DNA of 64,000 bases from Noviherbaspirillum sedimenti (GCF_003590835.1 NZ_QYUQ01000002.1:1860001-1924000); one strand, 5' to 3'; counted from the stretch's first letter, positions 32,865-42,430 are shown. The notes: generated by a model not told the origin, from the sequence alone. Made by a program: numbers and translations.

Positions 32865-35786
32865 ATGCCGATTTTTCCGGATGCAGCCCAGAACGATTTG
32901 CTTTGCCAACTTGTTCTGGACAATGCCCTCGATGCGTTCATCGCCATTGATGACCGGGGCAATATTATTGAATGGAGCCGGCAAGCCGAAAAAATTTTTG
33001 GATGGAATCGCGAGGAAATGCTCGACAAGCCATTGAGCAATATGTTGATTCCTCCGCGCTACCAGGACGCTTATATGACAGCGATCCAGCGTTTTCTTGC
33101 TTTAAGTGAACAGCAAATTTCGGAATATCGCCCGGAGATCATTGCCTGCCGCCGGGATGGAAATGAAATTCCAGTTGAACTCAGTATGACATCAGTGCGG
33201 CACGCCAACCGCACGATCCTGTCGTGTTCTCTGCGGGATATTTCATTGCGCAAGAAGCTGGAACAGGAAGTCCAGCACCAGGCAAGCTTCACCAAGTCGA
33301 TTCTTGAATGTATGCCGGACGCGGTTGCGGTGGCCGATGTTACAGGGCACCTCATCCTGATCAATCCCGCTGCCCAGCATTTACTGAACCTGCAGCCAAT
33401 GGAGCAGCATCCGGAGCAAACCTACCACAACTACCAGTTGCTTCAAGCGGACGGCAAGACGGCCTATCCTGAAAGCCAGCTGCCGACGGTACGGGCGCTG
33501 CGCGGCGAACATGTTCAAGGAGCGCTGGCGTTAATCCGGCACGAGCATCTGGATGGCGATGCGTGGGTCAGCATCAATGCACGGCCGCTCATGGACGAGA
33601 ACGGCAGGCTGGCCGGCGGCATCCTGGTTTTTCACGACATTACGAAGTTGCGCCAGCGCGAAAGCGAGCTGGCGCACCAGGCCCACGTCCTGCATGAACG
33701 CGTCAGCCTGCTGGAACTGTCGCATGATGCAATCATCACTTGCGACATGAATGATTCGATCACTTTCTGGAATCATCGTGCTGAACGTCTGTACGGCATC
33801 AGCCGCAAGGAAGCGAGCGGCCGAAATTGCCATGAATTGCTGCAGACGCAGTTTCCGATTCCAGTTTCCGAAATCAAGACGATCGTGCATGAACAGCGTC
33901 ACTGGCAAGGCGAAGTGCGGCAACGGGCCAAAGACGGGCGGGAAATCATCGTCATCAGCCAATGGGCGCTTGAGCTACGGGACGGGGTTCCCTGGCGCTA
34001 CCTGCAAACGCATACCGATATCACCCAGCAGGTCCATACCGAACGAGCATTGCGCGAATCCCGGGAGAATTGTCGCCTGCTGGTGGAAACCACGACCGAT
34101 TTTGCAATCATCGTAACCGACCCTGAGGGCATCATCACCAACTGGAACCCCGGTGCCGAAAAAATACTGGGAATGCGTTCGCAGGAAGCGATCGGCCGTT
34201 CGCTCACGGAGCTATTTACCCCGGAAGACCGCAGCATGGGGCAACCCGAAAAAGAACTCGAAACCGCCCTGAAACTGGGGCGCGCCGAGGATGTCCGCTG
34301 GCATTTGCGCAAAGACGGCTCGCGGCTTTGGACCAACGGCGTTGTCACGCCGTTGCGAAACGAAGACGGCAGCCTGCGCGGCTTTGTCAAGATCATGCGT
34401 GATCAGACGGCAGCGCGACTGGCCGAAGAACAAACGCAATTCCTGGCGCTGCATGACATGCTGACAGGTTTGCCGAACCGCGTCCATTTCAGTAACCAGT
34501 TGCATAATGCAATCGCCCATTCCGGTCGCACGAAAATTCCGTTAGCCATATTGCTGCTCGATCTGGACCGTTTCAAATACGTCAATGACACCTTCGGTCA
34601 CCACGTCGGCGACTTGCTGCTGAAGGAAGTCGCAGCCCGGATTCTCTCTTCAATACGCGAAACGGATACGGTTGCCCGTTTGGGCGGCGATGAATTCGTC
34701 GTGATCCAGTCGAATGCATCGCAGCCGGCGGCAGCCGTCACGCTCGCGAAGAAACTGATTCATGAGCTTGGACAGCCTTATCAACTGGAAGGCAACGAAA
34801 TCATCAGCGGCACCAGCATCGGCATCAGTTCGTTCCCGCTGGATGCCGGAAATCCGGTCGAACTGTTCAAACACGCGGACCTTGCGCTGTATCAGGCGAA
34901 AAACGCCGGCAGGGGAAGCTATCAACACTATACCCCCGCGCTTTCCCAGGAAAAGGACTGGAAAAAAAACCGCGAGCAGGCATTACGCGAAGCCCTGGAA
35001 CAGCAAAAATTCTCCTTGTACTATCAGCCGCAAGTCAACTTGTCCAGCTGGAGAATTTCCAGCGTGGAAGCCTTGCTGCGCTGGCAGGCCAGCGAGCTGG
35101 AAATGGTTTTACCCAACGACTTCATCGACATTGCCGAGGAGTCTGGATTGATCGTGAAAATCGGCGAGTGGGCGTTGCGGCAGGCATGCATGCAACTCAA
35201 GGCATGGCATGGAAAAGGCATGGAGGATTTGCGCATCTCGCTCAATTTCTCGGCACGGCAATTCAGCAACCCGGAATTCGTCAAGAACATACGCCCGATC
35301 CTGGATGAAACCGGAATTGCCCCCTCATGCCTGGAACTGGAGATCGCGGAATCGATGCTTGCCAGCCACCCGCAGATCAAGAAACGTCTGACCAGCCTGC
35401 GTAGCGAGGGCGTGCGGATCGCCATTGACAACTACGGCACCGGCACGACTGCCTTGATCGACCTGAAGGAATTCGAAGTCGATGGATTAAAGATCGACAA
35501 GGCATTCGTGCAACATCTGCCGCACCGCCGCAAGGATTGCGCGATTGCTTCGGCCATCATCAGTCTGGCCCATGACCTTGGCATTGACGTGTCGGCCGGC
35601 GGGGTCGAAACCGCCGAGCAGCTTGCCTTTCTGAAGGCCAGGGATTGCACCAGTGCGCAGGGTTTCATTTTCAGTCCGCCCATACCGGCAAAAAAATTCG
35701 AGGAGCTGATGCTAAGCGGCCATTGGTCCAGGATCAACCCCTTGCCTTTACTGGAAGGCGCAATGGTTTTCAAGGACCTGCATTGA
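32865..35786 (+). CDS. multi-PAS GGDEF/EAL protein with a degenerate EAL active site
   Basis: A 973-residue cyclic-di-GMP protein with four PAS domains (about 15-130, 140-265, 275-395, 400-520), then GGDEF and EAL. GGDEF is intact at residues 607-611 with an RETD inhibitory site (598-601) exactly five residues upstream, so it should make c-di-GMP and be product-inhibited. In the EAL domain E735-A-L is kept, but DDFGTG has become DNYGTG (Asn856), LELTES is LELEIAES, and AEGVE is AGGVE (Gly912 in place of the catalytic-base Glu). Phosphodiesterase activity is therefore doubtful. No transmembrane segment is seen, so it is cytoplasmic. The start is uncertain: ATG 32865 has no clear Shine-Dalgarno but begins the first PAS domain properly. 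Confidence 0.88.
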   Translation: MPIFPDAAQNDLLCQLVLDNALDAFIAIDDRGNIIEWSRQAEKIFGWNREEMLDKPLSNMLIPPRYQDAYMTAIQRFLALSEQQISEYRPEIIACRRDGNEIPVELSMTSVRHANRTILSCSLRDISLRKKLEQEVQHQASFTKSILECMPDAVAVADVTGHLILINPAAQHLLNLQPMEQHPEQTYHNYQLLQADGKTAYPESQLPTVRALRGEHVQGALALIRHEHLDGDAWVSINARPLMDENGRLAGGILVFHDITKLRQRESELAHQAHVLHERVSLLELSHDAIITCDMNDSITFWNHRAERLYGISRKEASGRNCHELLQTQFPIPVSEIKTIVHEQRHWQGEVRQRAKDGREIIVISQWALELRDGVPWRYLQTHTDITQQVHTERALRESRENCRLLVETTTDFAIIVTDPEGIITNWNPGAEKILGMRSQEAIGRSLTELFTPEDRSMGQPEKELETALKLGRAEDVRWHLRKDGSRLWTNGVVTPLRNEDGSLRGFVKIMRDQTAARLAEEQTQFLALHDMLTGLPNRVHFSNQLHNAIAHSGRTKIPLAILLLDLDRFKYVNDTFGHHVGDLLLKEVAARILSSIRETDTVARLGGDEFVVIQSNASQPAAAVTLAKKLIHELGQPYQLEGNEIISGTSIGISSFPLDAGNPVELFKHADLALYQAKNAGRGSYQHYTPALSQEKDWKKNREQALREALEQQKFSLYYQPQVNLSSWRISSVEALLRWQASELEMVLPNDFIDIAEESGLIVKIGEWALRQACMQLKAWHGKGMEDLRISLNFSARQFSNPEFVKNIRPILDETGIAPSCLELEIAESMLASHPQIKKRLTSLRSEGVRIAIDNYGTGTTALIDLKEFEVDGLKIDKAFVQHLPHRRKDCAIASAIISLAHDLGIDVSAGGVETAEQLAFLKARDCTSAQGFIFSPPIPAKKFEELMLSGHWSRINPLPLLEGAMVFKDLH

Positions 35787-35793
35787 CCCTGCA

Positions 35794-35985
35794 TTATTTG
35801 CGCTGCTGGCGCTGATACAAGGATGACATCAGCGAAATATCATCCAGGATCGGAATGATCGCAAACAGCAGCAACACGGTCGCCGGAATGAAAACCGCCA
35901 CGAAGGCTGCCAGCGCACAAATTTCCGCCCGAGCGGACAGGTGCAGGAGGCAAATTCCGGCATGCGTGCCAGTCGCGCAGGGCTA
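35794..35985 (-). other. possible remnant of a small membrane protein gene
   Basis: In the 259-base gap before the next gene, the minus strand is open from about 35985 to a TAA at 35796-35794. It reads RAEICALAAFVAVFIPATVL and on to a tail ending LYQRQQRK, which looks like a genuine membrane helix with basic end. There is no ATG in the frame and an in-frame TAG lies just upstream, so it is either a truncated gene or uses an unusual start. No family recognised. Confidence 0.25.
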
Positions 35986-36045
35986 TAATGCCGCGACAAC
36001 CGTTGGCGCACGCACCTGCGGCGACACCCCTTCAGCATTGCAGAT

Positions 36046-36870
36046 ATGTTAATTCGACGTAAATCCATAGAAGCCCAGGCCAATCGCATGGAAGGCCCAG
36101 GCAGCAAAGGCGCAGGCAACGCCGCCAAAGCCGCTCCCCGCAAGCCAAAATTCGCTCCCGTCACCCTGTCCGAGCAGGATGGCGTGCGCTTCCTGCACTT
36201 CGGCACCGAGTGGGTGCAAGGCGCCATGCGCATCCGCAAGCCGGACTGGCTGGAGCTGGAATACGCCCAGCAGATGATGGCCTGGATGCTGTTTCTCGAC
36301 CAGCCGCGCCGTATCGTCCAGCTTGGTCTCGGCACCGGCGCCCTCACCAAGTTCTGCTACCGCCAGTTCCCGGAGGCCCAGGTCACTGCGGTCGAGCTGA
36401 ACTCCTCCGTAATCGCCATTTGCGCCTCGATGTTCAAGCTGCCGCCCGATGACGAACGACTGTCGGTCATCGAAATGGATGCGCTGGATTACATCACCGA
36501 CCCGGCCATTACCGGCAGCATTGACGCCCTGCAGGTGGACCTGTACGACGCTACCGCGCGCGGCCCCGTGCTCGACACCCCCGAGTTTTACCAGGCGTGC
36601 GCCGCCAGCCTGGCCGAGGACGGCATCATGACCGTGAACCTGTTCGGCGACCATCCCAGCTATGCCAAAAACCTCAAGGCGATGCGCTTTGCCTTTGACA
36701 AGGTCCTGTGCCTGCCCGAGGTCCATGAAGGCAATGTTGTCGCGCTTGCGTTCAAGCGCGCGCCGACGCTGGATTTCGCCTGGCTGCATGAGCGCGCCAT
36801 GGAAATCAAGGAAACCACGAAGCTGCCGGCCAAATCCTGGGTCAACGGCTTGCGCGCTGCGGCAGTCTGA
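36046..36870 (+). CDS. spermidine-synthase-like methyltransferase-fold protein
   Basis: A 274-residue protein of the SpeE-like superfamily. The nucleotide-binding motif RIVQLGLGTGALTKFCYRQF is near residue 88, VTAVELNSS with its acidic end of beta2 near 114, and DALQVDLYDATARGP near 162 takes the place of the SpeE catalytic Asp region. The N-terminal 40 residues are basic and variable. Related orphan proteins are widespread in beta-proteobacteria; whether it makes polyamines is not certain because the true aminopropyltransferase signature is only partly kept. It stands alone between the GGDEF/EAL gene and the PulE gene. Confidence 0.7.
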   Translation: MLIRRKSIEAQANRMEGPGSKGAGNAAKAAPRKPKFAPVTLSEQDGVRFLHFGTEWVQGAMRIRKPDWLELEYAQQMMAWMLFLDQPRRIVQLGLGTGALTKFCYRQFPEAQVTAVELNSSVIAICASMFKLPPDDERLSVIEMDALDYITDPAITGSIDALQVDLYDATARGPVLDTPEFYQACAASLAEDGIMTVNLFGDHPSYAKNLKAMRFAFDKVLCLPEVHEGNVVALAFKRAPTLDFAWLHERAMEIKETTKLPAKSWVNGLRAAAV

Positions 36871-36992
36871 CGACAGTCGCTGCCCGGGTGCTTTGCCAAG
36901 CGCTCGCGCAACTGTTACGCTTGGCGCCTGAGGTGACGCAGGGGCTGCATATCCCGCAGGCGCCACACGACTGACCGACCTGACTGGGCAAG

Positions 36993-38777
36993 ATGATCAA
37001 AGAAGCGCACAAACCACTGGACCTGAAACAGATTTTCAGCTGGCTGATGGAAGATGGCGTTGTCGACAAGGCCGACGCCAAGACCAGCTACACGCAGGCG
37101 CTGGCGATCCTCAACAACGCACCAGCGGCCATGCATCCGCTGACGGCGCTGGCACAAAGCAAGCTGAAATCGGCCCATCCGCCGCATCGCATGCTGACCC
37201 TGGACATGCTGACAGAATGGATGGCCGGCAAGGTGAAGCTGCCCTTCCTGCGCATCGACCCCCTTAAAATCGACTTCACCAAGGTCGCCGACGTCATGTC
37301 GGCCAGCTATGCGGCACGCTTTAACATCCTGCCGGTGGCATTGAATGCCACCGAACTGACCATCGCCAGCGCCAGCCCGTTCATGTCGGACTGGCAGGCG
37401 GAAATCGAGAAGCTCACGCGCCGCAAAGTGCACCTGGTGATCGCCAGTCCGCTCGACATTTCCCAGTACACGGCCCAGTTCTTTGCCCTGGCCAAGTCGA
37501 TCAAGGGCGCGCACAAGTCCACCGGGCAGGATCTGGCGCTGCGCAACAATTTCGAGCAACTGGTCGAAATGGGCGCCGCCAACAAGCACATGGACGCCAA
37601 CGACCTGCACATCATCAACATCGTCGACTGGCTGTGGCAGTACGCGTTCGACCAGCGCGCTTCGGACATCCACCTTGAACCCAAGCGCGATTTTTCGGTG
37701 ATCCGCTTCCGCATCGACGGCATCCTGCACCAGGTCTACCAGGTGCCGGCGGTGGTGATGATCGCCATGACCGCACGCATCAAGCTGCTGGGTCGCATGG
37801 ACGTGATCGAAAAGCGCCGGCCGCTCGACGGCCGCATCAAGACCAGGACGCCTGGCGGGCAGGAAATCGAACTGCGCCTGTCCACCCTGCCGACCGCGTT
37901 CGGCGAAAAGCTGGTGATGCGCATCTTCGACCCGGAAGTGGTCGTCAAGACGCTGCCGGAACTGGGCTTTCCGCAGGCAGAAGCCACGCGCTGGGACAGC
38001 CTGACCAAACGACCGCACGGCATCATCCTGGTCACCGGGCCGACCGGCTCGGGCAAGACCACCACGCTATACACTACCCTGAAAGCACTGGCCACATCCG
38101 AGGTCAACGTCTGCACGGTGGAAGACCCGATCGAAATGGTCGAGGCCGCGTTCAACCAGATGCAGGTCCAGCACGGCATTGACCTGTCATTTGCCGACGG
38201 CGTGCGCGCACTGATGCGCCAGGACCCGGACATCATCATGATCGGCGAAATCCGCGACCTGGAAACCGCGGAAATGGCGATCCAGGCGGCGCTGACCGGG
38301 CACCTGGTGCTCTCCACCCTGCATACCAACGACGCGCCCTCGGCAGTGATGCGCCTGCTGGAACTGGGCGTGCCGTATTATCTGCTGGAAGCCACGATGA
38401 TCGGCATCATGGCGCAGCGCCTGGTGCGCACACTCTGCCCGCACTGCAAGGCGCCGGATGGCAATGTCGCAGAAGACATCTGGAACAACTTGACGGAAGG
38501 CTGGAATATGCCCAGGCCGGCCAGCGTGTATCGTCCGGTCGGCTGTCCGGAATGCCGCCAGACCGGCTTCAAGGGACGCACCGGACTGTATGAACTGCTG
38601 ACGGTCAGCCAGAAATTCTCCGGCTTGATCAAGGAAGAAACGGATATCCACGCCTTGCGCCGGCAAAGCGTCGCGGATGGCATGAAGCCCTTGCGCATCG
38701 CCGGCGCCCTCAAGATCATCGAAGGCAGCACCACCGCCGAGGAAGTGCTGAAAGTGACGGCGACACTGAACGGTTGA
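36993..38777 (+). CDS. GspE/PulE/PilB-type secretion ATPase
   Basis: A 594-residue AAA-like ATPase of type II secretion/type IV pilus assembly. After an N-terminal domain, the core has Walker A GPTGSGKTTTLY near residue 349, Asp box VCTVEDPIEMVE near 373, Walker B DIIMIGEIRDLETAEMA near 413 and His box STLHTNDAPSAV near 438. Two CxxC pairs near 479 and 511 (CPHCKAP and GCPECRQTGFKGR) form the zinc subdomain. No pilin, pilC or secretin genes lie nearby, so it is an orphan copy whose machine is elsewhere. Confidence 0.88.
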   Translation: MIKEAHKPLDLKQIFSWLMEDGVVDKADAKTSYTQALAILNNAPAAMHPLTALAQSKLKSAHPPHRMLTLDMLTEWMAGKVKLPFLRIDPLKIDFTKVADVMSASYAARFNILPVALNATELTIASASPFMSDWQAEIEKLTRRKVHLVIASPLDISQYTAQFFALAKSIKGAHKSTGQDLALRNNFEQLVEMGAANKHMDANDLHIINIVDWLWQYAFDQRASDIHLEPKRDFSVIRFRIDGILHQVYQVPAVVMIAMTARIKLLGRMDVIEKRRPLDGRIKTRTPGGQEIELRLSTLPTAFGEKLVMRIFDPEVVVKTLPELGFPQAEATRWDSLTKRPHGIILVTGPTGSGKTTTLYTTLKALATSEVNVCTVEDPIEMVEAAFNQMQVQHGIDLSFADGVRALMRQDPDIIMIGEIRDLETAEMAIQAALTGHLVLSTLHTNDAPSAVMRLLELGVPYYLLEATMIGIMAQRLVRTLCPHCKAPDGNVAEDIWNNLTEGWNMPRPASVYRPVGCPECRQTGFKGRTGLYELLTVSQKFSGLIKEETDIHALRRQSVADGMKPLRIAGALKIIEGSTTAEEVLKVTATLNG

Positions 38778-38805
38778 GCTGTCGCTATCCTGCTTATTCC
38801 CCTGC

Positions 38806-39753
38806 TTATTCTCCCGCCTGTTTTCCGAGCTGACCAGGACGCCGCAGCAGCGTCCCCACCTCGGGGTAGCGCAGGCGCACGCCCAGCTCGGCCTTGATCC
38901 GCGCGTTGGCCAGGCGGCGCGATTCCGACATAAATGACAACAATAGCGGCGGCACCACCTGCGCCAGCTCGGCGCGCGCCAGCCGCAGCGGCCGCGGCAG
39001 GCCGAAGGCATCGGCCACCGCGTCGAAGTAATCCGCCATTTTCAGGTCGGTGTCGTCGACCGCATGGTAGACCCTCCCTGGCAGGCCGCGAAACAGCGCC
39101 AGCGCGACCAAGCGCGCCAGGTCGTCGGCGTGGATGTGGTTGGTGTAGACATCGTCAGCCGCACGCAGCGCCGGCGTGCCCTTTTTCAGGCGTTCGAGCG
39201 GCAGGCGGTCGGCCGCGTAGATACCAGGCGCGCGCAGGATGGCCAGGCGCGAGCCGGAACGCCTGGCCCAGCGGCGCAAGGTGGTTTCGGCGTCCACCCG
39301 GCGCCGGGCACGGGCATTTTGCGGCCGCACTGCGCGCGTCTCATCAACCCACGCTCCCTGGCAATCGCCATACACGCCGGTGGTGCTGACATAAACGAGA
39401 GTCGTGCGGTCGGGTAAAATGGCGGCTAGATTGCGGGTCCGCCGGTCTTTTTCACCTTCCGCCTGCGGCGGCGCCAGATGCACGACCCGGTGCGCCAGCC
39501 GCGCCAGCCGCGCCAGGCTGTCGGGCCGGTCAAGGTCGGCAACGATCGGCACCGCGCCGGCGGCGCGCAGTTCGGCGCGGCGCGCCGGCTGGCTGGTAAC
39601 GGCGAAAACGCGAAAATGCTGTCGTACCAGCGGCAACAGGCGCATGCCAACATCGCCGCAGCCGACGATCAGCAGTCGCGGCTTGCCGAATGCGTGCGCG
39701 GCATCTCGCGTGGAAGTATTGACCAAATTATTGACCAGATTTTTATTCTTCAT
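38806..39753 (-). CDS. NAD(P)-binding epimerase/SDR-like protein (YeeZ-like)
   Basis: A 315-residue Rossmann-fold protein. LLIVGCGDVGMRLLPLV near residue 27 is the dinucleotide-binding GxGxxG, and LVYVSTTGVYGDCQGAWVDE near 118 keeps the YxGxY/T-x-V-Y-G region of atypical SDRs. YTNHIHADDLARLVALAL near 205 is the typical epimerase element. The substrate is unknown. The ATG at 39753 is only 12 bases from the divergent reductase start, and the first 25 residues are Asn-rich and unlike the family, so the real start may be downstream. It converges with the pulE-like gene, 28 bases apart. Confidence 0.75.
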   Translation of the reverse strand: MKNKNLVNNLVNTSTRDAAHAFGKPRLLIVGCGDVGMRLLPLVRQHFRVFAVTSQPARRAELRAAGAVPIVADLDRPDSLARLARLAHRVVHLAPPQAEGEKDRRTRNLAAILPDRTTLVYVSTTGVYGDCQGAWVDETRAVRPQNARARRRVDAETTLRRWARRSGSRLAILRAPGIYAADRLPLERLKKGTPALRAADDVYTNHIHADDLARLVALALFRGLPGRVYHAVDDTDLKMADYFDAVADAFGLPRPLRLARAELAQVVPPLLLSFMSESRRLANARIKAELGVRLRYPEVGTLLRRPGQLGKQAGE

Positions 39754-39765
39754 TTACGGAATTGT

Positions 39766-40803
39766 ATGACTTTCCAAGTAACCGTACAGCCGAGCGGTCG
39801 GCAATTTACCTGCGACGAAGGCGAAACCGTGCTGGGCGCGGCCATCCGCGCCGGCGTCGGCCTGCCATATGGCTGCAAGAACGGCGCCTGCGGCAGCTGC
39901 AAGGGCAAGGTGCTGGAAGGCGCCGTCAGCCACGGTAAGCACCAGGAAAAAACCCTGCCCGCGGCGGAGGAAGCGCAAGGCCTGTCGCTGTTTTGCTGCG
40001 CCGCCCCGCAATCCGACATTGTGATCGAGGCGCGCGAAGTGCTGGGCGCCGGCGACTTCCCGATCAAGAAGCTGCCCAGCCGCGTAGCCAAAATTGAAAA
40101 GCTGGCAGATGACGTCATGCTGGTTGCGCTGCAATTGCCGGCGGCGGAACGCCTGCAATACCGCGCCGGCCAGTACATCGAATTCCTGCTCAAGGACGGC
40201 AAGCGCCGCAGCTACAGCATGGCCAATGCGCCGCACCTGGATGAACAGATCACGGTGCACGTGCGCCACATGCCGGGCGGCCTGTTTACCGACCACGTGT
40301 TCGGCGCCATGAAGGAGCGCGACATCCTGCGCTTCGAAGGGCCGCTGGGCACCTTCTTCCTGCGCGAGGAATCCGACAAGCCGATCGTGCTGCTGGCTTC
40401 CGGCACCGGCTTTGCGCCGATCAAGGCGATCATCGAACACGCGGCCCATCAGAAAACCGCGCGGCCGATGACCCTGTACTGGGGCGGCCGCCGCCCCAAG
40501 GACCTGTACATGCACGCGCTGTGCGAGGAATGGACCCGTACCCTGCCGAATTTCAAGTACGTCCCGGTGATTTCCGACGCCCTGCCGGAAGACGGCTGGC
40601 GCGGCCGCACCGGTTTCGTCCACCAGGCCGTCATGCAGGACTTGCCCGACCTGTCGGCCTACCAGGTGTACGCCTGCGGCGCACCGATCGTGGTCGATTC
40701 GGCGCAGCGCGATTTCGTGGCGCAATGCGGGCTGCCGGAAGAAGAATTTTACGCAGATTCCTTTACCTCCGAAGCGGATCTGGCCAAGTCATCAGTGACG
40801 TAA
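39766..40803 (+). CDS. 2Fe-2S ferredoxin/flavin reductase (CDP-6-deoxy-delta-3,4-glucoseen-reductase-like)
   Basis: A 345-residue electron-transfer protein: an N-terminal plant-type 2Fe-2S ferredoxin (cysteines in YGCKNGACGSCKGKV near residue 36 and LFCC near 80), then an FAD domain (RRSYSMANAP near 147) and an NAD(P)H domain (GTGFAPIKAII near 214; CGAPIVVDSAQ near 305). Such proteins pass electrons from NAD(P)H to an oxygenase or dehydratase partner. Homologues in beta-proteobacteria are annotated as CDP-6-deoxyglucoseen reductase (AscD/DdhD type), but no sugar genes are near, so the partner is unknown. Start 39766 follows ACGGA. Confidence 0.85.
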   Translation: MTFQVTVQPSGRQFTCDEGETVLGAAIRAGVGLPYGCKNGACGSCKGKVLEGAVSHGKHQEKTLPAAEEAQGLSLFCCAAPQSDIVIEAREVLGAGDFPIKKLPSRVAKIEKLADDVMLVALQLPAAERLQYRAGQYIEFLLKDGKRRSYSMANAPHLDEQITVHVRHMPGGLFTDHVFGAMKERDILRFEGPLGTFFLREESDKPIVLLASGTGFAPIKAIIEHAAHQKTARPMTLYWGGRRPKDLYMHALCEEWTRTLPNFKYVPVISDALPEDGWRGRTGFVHQAVMQDLPDLSAYQVYACGAPIVVDSAQRDFVAQCGLPEEEFYADSFTSEADLAKSSVT

Positions 40804-40807
40804 TTTT

Positions 40808-40836
40808 TTGACGCAGTGTGCAAATCGGCATACTAT
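40808..40836 (+). promoter_or_regulatory. sigma-70 promoter ahead of the leader ORF
   Basis: TTGACG (40808-40813), a 17-base spacer and TACTAT (40831-40836) form a good sigma-70 promoter. The start would be at about 40843, at the first base of the mini-ORF. Confidence 0.65.
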
Positions 40837-40843
40837 TGGCCTT

Positions 40844-40912
40844 ATGAATGCCAATATCAAACTCTTGCGACGCCGTAGCCCTCTGCCCCGATCCCGGATG
40901 CCGTGCGCGTAA
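40844..40912 (+). CDS. 22-residue arginine-rich leader peptide candidate
   Basis: ATG 40844 opens 22 codons ending TAA at 40910-40912. The peptide begins MNANIKLLRRRSPLPR and contains five arginines (positions 9, 10, 11, 16, 18) coded by CGA, CGC, CGT, CGA and CGG. From the predicted transcription start it would be leaderless or nearly so. An intrinsic terminator follows 18 bases later, and the next gene is argD-like. This is the plan of a transcription attenuator sensing charged tRNA-Arg, but no competing antiterminator stem was found by eye, so an sRNA of about 119 bases is an alternative. Confidence 0.4.
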   Translation: MNANIKLLRRRSPLPRSRMPCA

Positions 40913-40930
40913 GTATTTGTCGATTGCTGA

Positions 40931-40961
40931 AGCCACAGGACAGTCCTGTGGCTTTTTTTTT
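40931..40961 (+). terminator. rho-independent terminator between leader ORF and argD-like gene
   Basis: AGCCACAGGA (40931-40940), loop CAG, TCCTGTGGCT (40944-40953), then nine T residues: ten perfect pairs. It could end the upstream reductase transcript, a short RNA, or act as attenuator for the gene at 41015. Confidence 0.9.
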
Positions 40962-41014
40962 AACATTAGCAAACCGTTTAATAATTTTCACCAAGTTCAG
41001 TTGAGGAACCCCAA

Positions 41015-42217
41015 ATGGAATTCAGCCAGTACGATATCAATGCTTTGATGTATGTCACCAACCGCCCCGAGCTTGTCTTCACCGAAGGGCAAGGCATGTG
41101 GCTGACCGACCATCAAGGCAAGCGATATCTTGACTATCTGCAAGGCTGGGCGGTGAACTGCCTCGGCCACTCGCCGCAATGCATCCAGGATGCGCTGGCG
41201 GTGCAGGCGAAAAAGCTGATCAACCCCTCGCCGGCTTTCTACAACGAACCGTCGGTCGCCCTGGCTTCGCTCCTGACCGACAACTCCTGTTTCGACCGCG
41301 TCTTCTTTACCAATAGCGGCGCCGAAGCCAATGAAGGCGCCATCAAGCTGGCGCGCAAATGGGGCAAGAAAAATCCCAACGCCAAGGGCGAAAACCGCTT
41401 TGAAGTCATCACCTTCAAGCACAGCTTCCACGGCCGCACCCTGGCCACCATGTCGGCCAGCGGCAAGCCGGGCTGGGATACCCTCTACGCACCGCAAGTG
41501 CCGGGCTTTCCCAAGGCTGACCTGAACGACCTGGCCAGCGTCGAAAAGCTGCTCAACGAGCATACCGTGGCGGTGATGCTGGAGCCGGTGCAGGGCGAAG
41601 GCGGCGTGCTGCCGGCCACGCGCGAATTCATGCAAGGCTTGCGCGAACTGACCAAACGCCACGACATTCTCCTGATCGTCGATGAAGTGCAAACCGGCAT
41701 GGGCCGTACCGGCGAACTGTTCGCCTATCAGTTGTCCAATGTCGTGCCCGACATCATGACCCTGGGCAAAGGCATCGGCGGCGGAGTGCCGCTGGCCGCC
41801 CTGCTCTGCCGCGAGGAAATCGCCTGCTTCGAAGCCGGCGACCAGGGCGGCACCTACAACGGCAATCCGTTGATGACCGCAGTCGGCGTCGCCATCATTG
41901 AAGCCCTGCTGGCGGACGGCTTCATGCAAGCGGTACGCGACCGTGGCGCCTACCTCAGCACCGAACTGAAAAAGCTCTCCGCAAAACATGGCCTGGGCAC
42001 CGAACGCGGCGAAGGCTTGCTGCGCGCGCTCGACCTCGATTCCGAGATCGGCCCGAAAATCGTCGACATGGCGCGCGACATGGGCCCGGTCGGCCTGCTG
42101 CTGAATTCGCCACGTCCCAATCTGCTGCGATTCATGCCGGCGCTGAATGTCAGCACCGAGGAAATCGACCAGATGATCACCATGCTGTCGGACATTCTCG
42201 CCAGTATCAAAGGCTAG
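41015..42217 (+). CDS. argD: acetylornithine-type aminotransferase (ArgD family)
   Basis: A 400-residue class III aminotransferase. [20 protein letters not shown] near residue 92, [13 protein letters not shown] near 138, [17 protein letters not shown] near 222 with the PLP-contacting Asp, and the PLP lysine in [16 protein letters not shown] near 251 are all standard for ArgD. It would convert N-acetylglutamate semialdehyde to N-acetylornithine in arginine synthesis, possibly also N-succinyl-diaminopimelate. Class III specificity is hard to read, so a related omega-aminotransferase cannot be fully excluded. It stands alone behind the arginine-rich leader and terminator; argA is elsewhere at 56107. 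Confidence 0.8.
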   Translation: MEFSQYDINALMYVTNRPELVFTEGQGMWLTDHQGKRYLDYLQGWAVNCLGHSPQCIQDALAVQAKKLINPSPAFYNEPSVALASLLTDNSCFDRVFFTNSGAEANEGAIKLARKWGKKNPNAKGENRFEVITFKHSFHGRTLATMSASGKPGWDTLYAPQVPGFPKADLNDLASVEKLLNEHTVAVMLEPVQGEGGVLPATREFMQGLRELTKRHDILLIVDEVQTGMGRTGELFAYQLSNVVPDIMTLGKGIGGGVPLAALLCREEIACFEAGDQGGTYNGNPLMTAVGVAIIEALLADGFMQAVRDRGAYLSTELKKLSAKHGLGTERGEGLLRALDLDSEIGPKIVDMARDMGPVGLLLNSPRPNLLRFMPALNVSTEEIDQMITMLSDILASIKG

Positions 42218-42430
42218 GCCAGGCAACGAATCAGCCTGCGCCAGCCTCATTCAGGGTGCTCGGGGCAGGCTGGCCAGCATGTTCAGCCTGGTTGTTTGAG
42301 CGCGCTTCGCTGGCGGGAATTGCATGGCTAGTTACTTTCCTAAATGTATTATTGATAAAAGGAAACATATCAATAAGGATTAATAATAACTAATTGATTA
42401 TTTTTGGTTATTCTATGGGCTGCCGCCAGT

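Noticed and set aside
38778..38812. short tandem repeat CCTGCTTATTC twice between the pulE-like and epimerase genes
   Set aside because: Only two copies in a convergent intergenic gap; no evidence for function.
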